Shown piece by piece: positions 34,338 to 43,819 of a DNA stretch of 64,000 bases (position 1 is the stretch's first letter; the number at the start of each line of letters is the position of its first letter). Position numbers and translations under genes: made by a program. Under the pieces are notes generated by a model. It was not told the origin of the DNA. It made no database searches and saw only the letters and a program-made list of their open reading frames with translations. This DNA comes from Bacteroides fragilis. Its GTDB lineage: Bacteria; Bacteroidota; Bacteroidia; Bacteroidales; Bacteroidaceae. The stretch is taken from assembly GCF_019583405.1 (NCBI RefSeq), contig NZ_SZUU01000002.1, forward strand, positions 124,001 through 188,000, read 5' to 3'.

Positions 34338-36038
34338 TTATCGGTTCAGTACTTCCGCCTTCACCCACTCCAGGTAAACACCCGGATTGGGCTCAGCAGG
34401 AGGAGCGATGAAATGAACATAACTAATTCCATTCTGCGATTCGTTCTTGAGTGGAAGGAACAACGGACGAAGCCGTCCATCTACCCGGATACGTGCCTGC
34501 GGACGCTTCTGCGATAAATCCCATTCCAAAGAAACCTCATGCCAACGGTCGTCTTTCACTCCGAGTTGCTTACGCGTCAGTGGAAGTTCATACATAGACT
34601 CGTAGCGGGCTACGGTATCAGAAGGATTCATCCAGCGATCATTCAGTAACAACGAAACCGAATGACTCCCCTCTGGAATACGTAAACTGACGGTAAATGT
34701 TCCTTTCTTCATAGCAGGAAAGTTCCATACCGCACCACGCGTATCTGCCACCAGTGAAGCATCCGGCCGATAAATCAAATGAAGAACTTGTCGCCCCTCC
34801 TTCTGGGGATGGGGTTCAAGCATGCAGCCCTGTATGCGATTGTAAGCACAGTGCCCTTTAATACCGTCAATGTAATTGAATGTACTCCATTGTGAAAGAG
34901 AGTCGGTAAAGTTGTTGAAGCGACTCTTCTCGTACAACCAATTCACATCGAACATCATTATGGCACGATGAAGAGGATGTTGACCGATGGATGCCAGAAC
35001 TTTGCCCGGAGCTACTTCTACAAACTGTGCCTGATGAACGCCACGGTCAATCCCGCCGCCATTAATGGCGTAGTCGGTATCATTGCGCATAGGATCCATG
35101 TAAAGTTCGCGAAACCCCTTCCAAGTCTTTCCATCATCATCAGAAATCGCCACGTGAGTCACGTCACGATTAGTGAAAACATCATCCCAAACGCCGTTTG
35201 TACCCTCCTTTTCGGGAAGAGGAGTCGTGTTGCACCAAAAAAGCAGTAGTCGTCCGTCGACCAACCGCCCCAAAGTAGACATCGTGATGGTACCATAAAA
35301 AGGCGACGGTTCCGATTCGCTCCAAGTTTGTCCGCCGTCCTGAGAGAAAGCCTGATAATGGCGGTCTTGTGAAGTACGCATCAACATCCAGAGAGTCCCG
35401 TCCCTCAATTCGACTACAGTAGGTTCAACGGCACCGTGATTCCAACGGATACCTTTATGAAAGCCTCCTCCCTGATGATCGGGAGATATGACTGTATTCG
35501 AGCACTTCCAGGTCAGACCGTCATCATCGGAAAAATAGGTATAGCACCCTTTCGGTGTTACCCCTCCGTGAGCAGCCACGACAATACGTTTACCGTTTCG
35601 GATAAATACAGGTGGTTTAATCATGATGGAACTGCGATCGGACACTTTTGTAAGAGTACGTCCTCCTGTCAACCCTCCGGAAGTACGAATGCAATATACA
35701 CCCATTGTTCCCATATCTACCAGACGAATATACTCCTTACTGACAGGACTCTGACGATCGGCAAAAGGCATTTCTTTGGGACGGTTTACCCGTTTCCAGG
35801 TCAGGCCATGATCAGTACTGGACAAATAGACCGTTCCTGCTACAGCCTGTTCTCCATAATTATAGTGTCTGATCTCACCGTTATCGAGAAGCGACAAGCC
35901 GATATAAGCATCGGAAGGAGGTGTAGCCACTTTCAAGGGAGCGCGAAGCGAATCAAGCACTGGAGGAAGGGACTGCTGTGCCTGTCCGGGAATGAAAAAG
36001 CCGGCTGCCAGCAGACATAGGGTAGAAAGTCGTTTCAT
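34338..36038 (-). CDS. Secreted sialidase-fold (GH33-like) enzyme
   Basis: 566 residues with signal peptide (residues 1-20, GQAQ). Four Asp-box type repeats: SSTDHGLTW, FSDDDGLTW, FSQDGGQTW and ISDDDGKTW, on a six-bladed propeller with NHGAVEPTVVELRDG and DGRLLLFWCN in between; the C-terminal 190 residues look like a concanavalin-type beta-sandwich (YVHFIAPPAEPNPGVYLEWVKAEVLNR). The sialidase superfamily includes exo-alpha-sialidases and other glycan hydrolases; activity not proven, since the Arg triad cannot be checked by eye with certainty. Single gene between two hairpins. Confidence 0.75.
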   Translation of the reverse strand: MKRLSTLCLLAAGFFIPGQAQQSLPPVLDSLRAPLKVATPPSDAYIGLSLLDNGEIRHYNYGEQAVAGTVYLSSTDHGLTWKRVNRPKEMPFADRQSPVSKEYIRLVDMGTMGVYCIRTSGGLTGGRTLTKVSDRSSIMIKPPVFIRNGKRIVVAAHGGVTPKGCYTYFSDDDGLTWKCSNTVISPDHQGGGFHKGIRWNHGAVEPTVVELRDGTLWMLMRTSQDRHYQAFSQDGGQTWSESEPSPFYGTITMSTLGRLVDGRLLLFWCNTTPLPEKEGTNGVWDDVFTNRDVTHVAISDDDGKTWKGFRELYMDPMRNDTDYAINGGGIDRGVHQAQFVEVAPGKVLASIGQHPLHRAIMMFDVNWLYEKSRFNNFTDSLSQWSTFNYIDGIKGHCAYNRIQGCMLEPHPQKEGRQVLHLIYRPDASLVADTRGAVWNFPAMKKGTFTVSLRIPEGSHSVSLLLNDRWMNPSDTVARYESMYELPLTRKQLGVKDDRWHEVSLEWDLSQKRPQARIRVDGRLRPLFLPLKNESQNGISYVHFIAPPAEPNPGVYLEWVKAEVLNR

Positions 36039-36066
36039 ATAAAATAGGGATATTCTGATGAACTAA

Positions 36067-36109
36067 AAACCCACCGAACGGAATTGAATCAATCCGCCCC
36101 GATGGGTTT
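36067..36109 (-). terminator. Terminator after the PPi-phosphofructokinase gene
   Basis: On the minus strand AAACCCATCGGGGCGGA pairs with TCCGTTCGGTGGGTTT around a TTGATTCAAT loop, then TTT: GC-rich hairpin with T-run, 26 nt after the stop at 36135. Confidence 0.75.
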
Positions 36110-36134
36110 CTACTATTGTAATGCGGGGAAAAGC

Positions 36135-37778
36135 TTATTTAGCCTGCTCCAACTGCAGTGTCTTAGTCGGCTGGTCGCAAACTTCTGTCGGACCGAAGTA
36201 TTGAATCGGACCCGGATAAACGTAGTCCGTAGTCAGCGCCCACTGATCGCGTTTAGCAGCGAATGTCAGGAACGGTTTTCCGTCCAGTTTCACCAATGCT
36301 TTCTGGATTACCGGTTTCATTTCACCGTGACGACGTTCCATGTTCATCATCATCGTAATAGGTACACCGCCTGCGATCCATTCGGCAGCAGGAGCAGTTG
36401 TATTACGCACAGATGACATGTAACCGGTCTTGCCGTTAGCAATCAACATAGAAGCTGTATAACCCAGTGAGTAACAGTAGTCAGCATCGTAATTTGACGG
36501 AGCAGCGCAACGTCCTTCGTAGCCGAAGAAGTGGTGCTGTGCAGCAAATTTACCTACATATTTACCTTCTTCTTTCCACTGAGCCAGTTTTGTTCCTACC
36601 ATTTCAGACAACAGTTTTTCTGTTTCGATCAATGATACCTGTACGTTTCCATGGGGGTCACGGTCCAGAGAAAGCTGACGTGCCACACCTTCGGGAAGGC
36701 TTGCATAGATATCAGCATTTTCTTTTGACAGCTTGCTGATGATATATTCACGCTGACGAGAACGTTTGATGTTGGCGAACTCAACCGCATTAGCAGCAAG
36801 GAAGTCGTTCAACTCAGCGATCAGGCGTTTCATAGCCGGAATAAACTCAACCAGACCTTCAGGAATCAGCACAGTACCGAAGTTGTTGCCTTGAGCAGCA
36901 CGTTCGGCTACGATCTTGGCAATGTAAGTTACTACATCGTCTAATGACATATCCTTCGCTTCTACTTCTTCAGAGATGATACATACGTTAGGCTGAACCT
37001 GCAAAGCACATTCCAGTGCAATGTGAGAAGCCGAACGACCCATCAGTTTGATGAAGTGCCAGTATTTACGTGCAGAGTTACAGTCGCGCTGGATGTTACC
37101 AATCACCTCTGAGTATACCTTACATGCAGTATCAAAACCGAAAGAAGTTTCAATCATATCGTTCTTCAAGTCACCGTCGATAGTTTTCGGACAACCGATC
37201 ACCTGTACACCGGCATTCTTGGCAGCATAGTATTCGGCCAAAACGCAGGCATTTGTATTAGAGTCGTCACCACCAATGATTACCAGTGCTTTGATACCCA
37301 ATTTATTGATAATCTCCAGCCCTTTTTCAAATTGTTCCGGAGTTTCCAGTTTGGTACGTCCCGAACCAATAATGTCGAAACCACCTGTATTACGGTATTC
37401 ATCGATGATATCGGCAGTCAGTTCCATGTAATTATGGTCAACCAATCCACCGGGGCCCAGAATAAAGCCGTACAGCTTGTTGTCTTTGTTCAGTGTCTTG
37501 ATACCATCGAACAGACCAGAGATTACGTTATGTCCGCCCGGAGCCTGTCCTCCTGAAAGGATAACACCTACATTCATAGCGGGGAGCTGGATAGCTTCAC
37601 CTTCTTCAAATTTAATCAACGGCATTCCGTAAGTGTTCGGGAACAGTTTCTGGATAGCTTCCTGATCGGCTACAGATTGTGTAGCTGCGCCTTCAACTGC
37701 TTTTACTGAGCCTTTCAGCGCTTTCGGAAGTTTGGGCTGGTAAGCAGCCCTGGCAATTTGCAATGCACTTTTAGTCAT
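36135..37778 (-). CDS. pfp: Diphosphate--fructose-6-phosphate 1-phosphotransferase
   Basis: 547 residues, the long clade of PPi-dependent phosphofructokinase. [18 protein letters not shown] at the phosphate loop, GGDDSNTNA (Asp where ATP enzymes have Gly, the PPi mark), [10 protein letters not shown] catalytic region, [12 protein letters not shown], and [23 protein letters not shown]. Catalyses reversible phosphorylation of fructose 6-phosphate with PPi; central glycolysis in Bacteroides. Monocistronic, with hairpins on both sides. Confidence 0.95.
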   Translation of the reverse strand: MTKSALQIARAAYQPKLPKALKGSVKAVEGAATQSVADQEAIQKLFPNTYGMPLIKFEEGEAIQLPAMNVGVILSGGQAPGGHNVISGLFDGIKTLNKDNKLYGFILGPGGLVDHNYMELTADIIDEYRNTGGFDIIGSGRTKLETPEQFEKGLEIINKLGIKALVIIGGDDSNTNACVLAEYYAAKNAGVQVIGCPKTIDGDLKNDMIETSFGFDTACKVYSEVIGNIQRDCNSARKYWHFIKLMGRSASHIALECALQVQPNVCIISEEVEAKDMSLDDVVTYIAKIVAERAAQGNNFGTVLIPEGLVEFIPAMKRLIAELNDFLAANAVEFANIKRSRQREYIISKLSKENADIYASLPEGVARQLSLDRDPHGNVQVSLIETEKLLSEMVGTKLAQWKEEGKYVGKFAAQHHFFGYEGRCAAPSNYDADYCYSLGYTASMLIANGKTGYMSSVRNTTAPAAEWIAGGVPITMMMNMERRHGEMKPVIQKALVKLDGKPFLTFAAKRDQWALTTDYVYPGPIQYFGPTEVCDQPTKTLQLEQAK

Positions 37779-37907
37779 TTTCTTTATCTTATATTTAAAG
37801 GTGTTAGTAATTCGAACTTAAAAGCGTCGCAAATTTCGTGTTTTTTTCCGAATTATGAAAGAAAATGGTGATTTTGTTCTCTGCGGATATGCCACGAGCA
37901 GACGAAA

Positions 37908-37944
37908 GGCACAGAGTTAAAATCAATGATTTGAACTCTGTGCC
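37908..37944. terminator. Hairpin after the M60-like peptidase gene
   Basis: GGCACAGAGTT (37908-37918) pairs with AACTCTGTGCC (37934-37944), with AAATCA/TGATTT inside. 37 nt after the M60 gene stop at 37981; ends the locus transcript before pfp. Confidence 0.65.
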
Positions 37945-37980
37945 CTTGCCGGCTACTTAACGGTATATCTTACTTCCTCT

Positions 37981-40800
37981 TTAAAACGTTACCGCTGTCT
38001 TGTCGCCCGTAGCAGAGACGGCATACACTTTGAAGCCGTCCTTCCAGGCTGTTTTCATGGTAAACGTGGCAGTACCGGACGGTGCCAATACTCCGTCGGA
38101 GATACAAACCTTTCTGCCCGTTTCATCCACAACTTCATAAGCCACCACATTCTTCCAATTGGTCATGGTAAATGTCGAACCGCTTCGCGTAGCTGTTCCG
38201 GATATAATTCCAGGTTTGGTTTTATAGAGTTCTACCGAATTATCTGTTATATACTCCAAGGCAACATCCGGTTTCGGATATCCCAAAGCTTCTACACGCT
38301 TCTTTATCTCATCGATACGCGTTTGAGTAACAGTGAGCTTTCCAACTCCATAATCGTCCAGAGTAACATCTACCGGGGTCAGAAATCCCCATTTCGTGAA
38401 GAAATCCAACAAATTGGCTTTAGCTACTAAACTACAGATATACACGAACTCGGTTTGTTGTTCTCCGGCAGTCTTCAGATTATCATGCGTCCGGATATAC
38501 TCATACACATCCGGATAGAATCCTCCTTTGTCGGTTTGCTGAAGCGGTGTCCTTCCAAGCACTTTGCCGAAATAAAGCTCCAATTGCCAGAAAGGAACGA
38601 GTTTGCAGAAAACATCGCTGTCACTTCCAAAGTTTCCATGTGGGGCACCTGCCGCAATGATTTGAGTCCAGGCTTTGGAGTAACGGTTACGGCTGCCGTC
38701 TCCCATATCTTCGGTCTGCAAGCGAGAAGGTTGACCGAAGATCGTAGTCTGAATATATTCCGACATAATATTATTCGTCACTTCCGTAGTTCCCAGCCAT
38801 TTTAATCCGGGACGTGTCTGGTTGCAATGTCCTATTTCATGTGCAGGTCCCCAGCATGCGGAAGTTTTCAGTTTATCCACATTACAAAGTTCCGCCAGTG
38901 TACCATCATTGTATGCGGTGTGATAGCTGGTGGCATACATATAACTGGTATACATCACATGCAGATACATACGGTTTTTAAACAGTTTGTTATACTTATA
39001 CAGCCCCATCAGTTCCATCTCTGAATTCACAATCTGATCATAAGCATCGATCAATGCTTTTCCGTCGGGAGTGTGAGTACGGAAACGTTCGGTAGGAAAT
39101 GTGAGGTGTGCATAATGTCCCACTACATCAAAATATTTATCTACTGCATTGCTCAATAATTTATTCCAATCGGAAGCCTTATGTTTAGCTACATCAAAAT
39201 AACCGTTTACTTGTCCGGAAGCGATATGTATCTTTACAGGCTGAGCGGTTTCATAGTCAGGAGTGTGATACAAGATATACATTAATCCTTTATTCCGGGC
39301 CGTAATCTTGTTGGCTCCTTCAGACAACGGATAAGAAGTTCCCCCGAAACCATCACCACCGGGAACATCAAGATTCTGAATCACCGCACTGACAGTCTGC
39401 CCGTGTGTATCACCGACAAAAATCATCAGTTGCTCTCCATCTTTAACCGAAATTCCCGTAGGATTATCACGCAGGCTGTAAGGACTGGTCTTATGTGTTT
39501 CTGACTGGGCGTCCGGATGGGGCCAAGCCTTATATTCCTGAATACGGAATTCTGTCGGATATTTACCCTGCTTCATATAATAAGCTATGTTCTTGTAGAA
39601 TGAATAAGGACAGTTCTCTATTTCTTCATCGGTAAGCCCGGTTTTCAATTCAGAGCATGTGCCATCGGTGAAAAGGGTGAGCGGATCAAATGCATCCGGA
39701 TTCTTTTTATAAAATTCCATCTCGGCACAAGCTGCAAATCCCTGTCCGTCTCCCGATCCTGACTTGACAATAAACTGAACCGACGTGACTCCGATTTGTG
39801 CCTTCGGAAAATTAACACGGACTGCGGCATTCGTCCCCCCGAAGTTTTTAGTCATCACTGTATTCCATTCATCGGTCCCTCTGGTATTCGCATTTGACTT
39901 TACACGGATTTCCACTTCTTTAAAGTTACCATTCGGTCCGGAAGTACGGGGATAATATATAAAATAATCCATATCCGAACCGGCAGCAAAATTATAAGTC
40001 AGCGTGATAGGGAAATAATGATCTCCTGCGTTATTCCAGTTGGAATGGTAAATAGTGTTCATATCACCATCGAATGATTTATCAATATTCGAGCCTCCCT
40101 GGAAAGAACTTGCCTCACCTGATTCTACCGGAACTTTAATATCGTCTTTGATATCCTCCAGATTTCCGGATTCATATTCTCCCAATCCTTTTTGAGCAAC
40201 AGATACCAAGGCTTCAAGTTTTCCGCCGACCTCTTTCACGGTGATATTGCCCGTGCGTTCATTATCTTCCGGATTGGCCGCAACAATGTAATTATGCGTC
40301 GTAGTCACCATTTCGGATGCACGTGTATTTGCCGGTTTCTCTTTGATCCATTCCGGCAATGTGATAGTTACCGAAACATTTGTAGTTACATCGAATGCGA
40401 TATCACTGCCACTGGCCTCAACGGTAAAGATCTGTTGGGATATCAAAATAGCAGGCTCTGATCCCAATTGACGTACGTTAACAGTCTCTACCAATCCATC
40501 GGCAGTAACTTTGATTGCTGCCTCCCTGGTTTCTTTTCCATCATATCCAGACACATTTACCGTCAATGTACTTCCGTTGACAGCAACCGAACACCAGTCT
40601 TTATCAGACCGGGCCGTCCAATGATCGGCATTGGTGACAATAGCGATATCACGGGTTCCTGCATCACTTTTAAAATCGATGGCAGACTGCGCCACCTCAA
40701 GAGTCGTCGATATTAACGCTTTTTCTTCTTCAGCAGAACAAGCATACAGCAGCAGAGGTATAATTGCTGCAGAAATCATTAGAATTAGATGTTTCTTCAT
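37981..40800 (-). CDS. M60-like (mucin type) zinc peptidase lipoprotein
   Basis: 939 residues. Lipobox LLYAC (Cys21); two BACON-like domains (about 35-205; DHWTARSDKDWCSVAVNGSTLTVNVSGY); an F5/8-type carbohydrate-binding domain (about 225-365; SFDGDMNTIYHSNWNN, VRVNFPKAQIGVTSVQFIV); then the M60/PF13402 peptidase with HEIGH (residues 654-658) and a Glu in the following GTTEVTNN. BT4244-type enzymes of this family cut O-glycosylated mucin peptides. Last gene of the SusC - SusD - lipoprotein - M60 set. Probably displayed at the cell surface, giving glycopeptides to the SusCD system. Confidence 0.9.
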   Translation of the reverse strand: MKKHLILMISAAIIPLLLYACSAEEEKALISTTLEVAQSAIDFKSDAGTRDIAIVTNADHWTARSDKDWCSVAVNGSTLTVNVSGYDGKETREAAIKVTADGLVETVNVRQLGSEPAILISQQIFTVEASGSDIAFDVTTNVSVTITLPEWIKEKPANTRASEMVTTTHNYIVAANPEDNERTGNITVKEVGGKLEALVSVAQKGLGEYESGNLEDIKDDIKVPVESGEASSFQGGSNIDKSFDGDMNTIYHSNWNNAGDHYFPITLTYNFAAGSDMDYFIYYPRTSGPNGNFKEVEIRVKSNANTRGTDEWNTVMTKNFGGTNAAVRVNFPKAQIGVTSVQFIVKSGSGDGQGFAACAEMEFYKKNPDAFDPLTLFTDGTCSELKTGLTDEEIENCPYSFYKNIAYYMKQGKYPTEFRIQEYKAWPHPDAQSETHKTSPYSLRDNPTGISVKDGEQLMIFVGDTHGQTVSAVIQNLDVPGGDGFGGTSYPLSEGANKITARNKGLMYILYHTPDYETAQPVKIHIASGQVNGYFDVAKHKASDWNKLLSNAVDKYFDVVGHYAHLTFPTERFRTHTPDGKALIDAYDQIVNSEMELMGLYKYNKLFKNRMYLHVMYTSYMYATSYHTAYNDGTLAELCNVDKLKTSACWGPAHEIGHCNQTRPGLKWLGTTEVTNNIMSEYIQTTIFGQPSRLQTEDMGDGSRNRYSKAWTQIIAAGAPHGNFGSDSDVFCKLVPFWQLELYFGKVLGRTPLQQTDKGGFYPDVYEYIRTHDNLKTAGEQQTEFVYICSLVAKANLLDFFTKWGFLTPVDVTLDDYGVGKLTVTQTRIDEIKKRVEALGYPKPDVALEYITDNSVELYKTKPGIISGTATRSGSTFTMTNWKNVVAYEVVDETGRKVCISDGVLAPSGTATFTMKTAWKDGFKVYAVSATGDKTAVTF

Positions 40801-40981
40801 GTTATTAGGGTAAATTAAACATAGGATAAATAAAACAAAGGAAATACAAATTTTGTTCTAATAAAAGACTTCACTTGTATTTCCTTTTTAATAATTACTT
40901 GATTCTCGTATTTAGCATCAATCTGACAGCCACAGGTGCCAAATTCACACTACATTATATAAGCACCTATTGAATTTTGCT

Positions 40982-41884
40982 TTACTCAATGGTAGTCTCT
41001 CCGGTTTCCGGATCATAGGTTTTCACAATTACCTTAGAAAGACCGAGTTCGGCCAATGCAACCCAATTGGAACCGCTTGTAGAAGATTTCACCTTAAACC
41101 AAAGATAACGGTAAGATACACCGGCTTTTATTATATCCGATTCGTAAGACGCAGCTTTTGTATTAGGCAAATTACTCAAAGATGCCAATAAAGTCGTCTG
41201 GCTCTCATCATAATTCTTCCCATCAAAAGTATTACTGCCCAGAACATCCATCTCCTTGGGATTGTCTTTATTGTTATTGTCGCGACAAACATAAGAGAAC
41301 AAGAAAGTGGACAAGGAATTATCTTCACCCAAATCGACCACGATATAATGAGGAAAAGGTGTAGGACTGCTCCATGACATATGGAAATAAGTGTCATTCT
41401 TCCCATCCACCAGATTTGCGATAGGTCCTTCACTACTCTCCTGGTCATCTGTATACAACTGTTTAGCAGACAAGGTTATAGCCTTTCGATCTGTTTTAAT
41501 CTGCTTCGGTGCAGGAAGGGCTCGTGCTGTTATACTGCAACTCTGTGAACCTTCACCGCCACGATTGCAAGGTTGCAACGTAAAGTTAATATCACCATAC
41601 CGATGCAACAGATTGTCTACCAACATGGTATCACTATTCACACTTGCCAGTCTCATGCATTTCTTCCCATCTTCAGGTAATGTATAAGTCACCTTCACAT
41701 AATAATAATTAGAATCGGCGGGTACGGTCCATTTCAATTTAATGGCACCAGCTTTGGCTTCAGCCGAAAGTGAACTCTGATCTATATTAGTCGGCATAGG
41801 ATACTTCTCATCGCTGGAGCACCCGGTCATATTTATCAGGCCCAGTATCACACATAGGCCAAACAGTATTTTTTTCATTTTCAT
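40982..41884 (-). CDS. Surface lipoprotein with Fn3-like and F5/8-type domains
   Basis: 300 residues. Lipobox NMTGC (Cys22). Residues about 32-118 resemble the DUF4959/Fn3-like domain (AKAGAIKLKWTVPADSNYYYVKVTY). Residues about 150-290 are F5/8 type C/CBM32-like (IANLVDGKNDTYFHMSWSS, PHYIVVDLGEDNSLSTFLFSYVCRDN, SYRYLWFKVKSS). It sits in the SusE-like position between SusD and the M60 peptidase. Inferred: glycan binding at the surface for the same transport system. Confidence 0.85.
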   Translation of the reverse strand: MKMKKILFGLCVILGLINMTGCSSDEKYPMPTNIDQSSLSAEAKAGAIKLKWTVPADSNYYYVKVTYTLPEDGKKCMRLASVNSDTMLVDNLLHRYGDINFTLQPCNRGGEGSQSCSITARALPAPKQIKTDRKAITLSAKQLYTDDQESSEGPIANLVDGKNDTYFHMSWSSPTPFPHYIVVDLGEDNSLSTFLFSYVCRDNNNKDNPKEMDVLGSNTFDGKNYDESQTTLLASLSNLPNTKAASYESDIIKAGVSYRYLWFKVKSSTSGSNWVALAELGLSKVIVKTYDPETGETTIE

Positions 41885-41899
41885 TTCTCTTTAAAAAGA

Positions 41900-43810
41900 T
41901 TAATAACCCGGATTGTTTACCAATTTTTCATTTCTGTTAATATCGGTAGAAGGTATAGGCAACAGATATTGAGTCGGCGCCTCAAACTTACGCTCAAAGT
42001 CAATCGTCTTCACTATCGCATAATCTTCTATGGTAGTAGCAGCTATATTCAACCCTTTAGCTTTGACATTAAAATATTGTTCAGCCAGCAGCCAACGGCG
42101 CATATCCCAAAAATTCTGGTTTTCTAAATAAAGTTCGTTCATTCTCTCCTGACGAACAATCTGACGAAGCTTCGCCTGATCTAATGTAGCAATGCCACTC
42201 CACGACTTTTCTACCGTAGGAATACCGGCACGCTCTCTTACTTTATTCAGATACTGTTTGGCAGTTTCTAAATCATTGGTTTCCACACACGCCTCGGCAT
42301 ATGCCAAATACAGGTCGGCAAGGCGAATAATAGGCCAAGGATACTGGTTCAAATTCGTAGAGTTGGTAGAAACAACCGTATTAGGGTCAACCCCTTTTTT
42401 ATTCAGATAACCACTTGGTGTATAGTTACCCGATCGCTGCACGGTAGCCGTACCACGACTACAGTTACCGCCTAATACAAAATCACATATTAATCTGCTG
42501 TCTGAGTTGTCTTTCTTTCCATTGCTCATAACATAAGCAGGATTAGTTGAACCATTCATCACTTCGTAATATCCTCCCTGAAAAGCTATCCAGGCATAAA
42601 AACGAGGTTCACGCTCCAGATTGAATTCAATTGTTTTGCTCCCTTCATGTGCTTCATCAGCATGTGCCGCATCCACATTGACTATCTTCAATTTATCTCT
42701 ATCTTTATACGCCGGATCTTCGTCCCAAGGCAAACCATTCTTGGTATAGAAGCGATTCAACATGGCCCACGTCGGTCCAATCCCATTCCACGCCCATCCA
42801 TCAGTCACAAATGGTAATGATTTATTCTGTATACCGTATGAACCTTCGTTACGGGTTTCTGCAAGAAGGACTTCCGGATTGCGTGAGTCCCAATCGACCA
42901 AACTGGTTCGAAGACATCTCACCGGACCGGCTGCCGGATAGGGATTTGCATCCTCGTTGCCCATCTTATAGTCTTGTTTCGTATACAAAGCATGCCCATT
43001 CTGCTCCGCAAGATCAATCGCTTCTTTAATGGCATTTTTTGCTTTTATCCATTTATTAGGATCGTATGTAACGGGCATCAATAAATTACCCAGCTTATCT
43101 TTAAAATCATCATAAAATTTAGAGTTACCGTTAAATAACGGAGAGGCTGCGTAGAGTAACATTTTCGCTTTAACTGCCTTAGCGGCCACACTGGTTGCCA
43201 ATCCGTAATCTTCTTTATTAGTACGTACGGGAGGCAATGATTGTGCTGCTTCATCCAATAAATTACATATCCACTCTACACATTCGTCATACGAAGTTCG
43301 CGGTAAATAGTCTGCTTGAGAAACACTTACATCCGGCAGTTCTTTGATCAGGATGATCGGTCCGTAACAACGTGCCAGCTGATAATGATAATAAGCGATC
43401 AAGAATTTGATCTGTGCAATATAGTCGGTTTTAACACTTTCAGTCAGATCGGGTACTTTATCTACGTTTGCTAAAAACAAGTAGCATTGGCGTAATCCCT
43501 GAAAAAATGTATTCCAATAAGAAATCACCGGATTGGAAGCCGTATAATTCCCTTTCGGAAAAGAGGCAAACGTTTCATGCTCAAAAGCTGTAATCACCTC
43601 ATCTCCAGTCAGCAGATCAAGACTTCCCTGCGCTATATTACTTTGTGGCAGATAACCGTAACACGAATAAACATAGTTCTTAGCTGCATTCCGATCCTTA
43701 AATGCATCATCTTCGGTCGTTATTTCGTCCGGAACAATATCCAAAAACTGACAGGAACTATATCCCAATATCAGAAAAAGTAGAAACAGGAGTTTATATG
43801 CTATTTTCAT
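41900..43810 (-). CDS. SusD-family surface glycan-binding lipoprotein
   Basis: 636 residues. Lipobox GYSSC (Cys20), then QFLDIVPDEITTEDDAFKDRNAAKNYVYSCYGYLP, the standard SusD opening; TPR-type helical core (YIAQIKFLIAYYHYQLARCYGPIILIKELPD); C-terminal WPIIRLADLYLAYAEACVETND, YLNKVRERAGIP, RQERMNELYLENQNFWDMRRW, YLLPIPSTDINRNEKLVNNPGY. Lid of the SusC transporter encoded directly upstream (9-nt gap). Confidence 0.95.
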   Translation of the reverse strand: MKIAYKLLFLLFLILGYSSCQFLDIVPDEITTEDDAFKDRNAAKNYVYSCYGYLPQSNIAQGSLDLLTGDEVITAFEHETFASFPKGNYTASNPVISYWNTFFQGLRQCYLFLANVDKVPDLTESVKTDYIAQIKFLIAYYHYQLARCYGPIILIKELPDVSVSQADYLPRTSYDECVEWICNLLDEAAQSLPPVRTNKEDYGLATSVAAKAVKAKMLLYAASPLFNGNSKFYDDFKDKLGNLLMPVTYDPNKWIKAKNAIKEAIDLAEQNGHALYTKQDYKMGNEDANPYPAAGPVRCLRTSLVDWDSRNPEVLLAETRNEGSYGIQNKSLPFVTDGWAWNGIGPTWAMLNRFYTKNGLPWDEDPAYKDRDKLKIVNVDAAHADEAHEGSKTIEFNLEREPRFYAWIAFQGGYYEVMNGSTNPAYVMSNGKKDNSDSRLICDFVLGGNCSRGTATVQRSGNYTPSGYLNKKGVDPNTVVSTNSTNLNQYPWPIIRLADLYLAYAEACVETNDLETAKQYLNKVRERAGIPTVEKSWSGIATLDQAKLRQIVRQERMNELYLENQNFWDMRRWLLAEQYFNVKAKGLNIAATTIEDYAIVKTIDFERKFEAPTQYLLPIPSTDINRNEKLVNNPGY

Positions 43811-43819
43811 ACGTCTAAA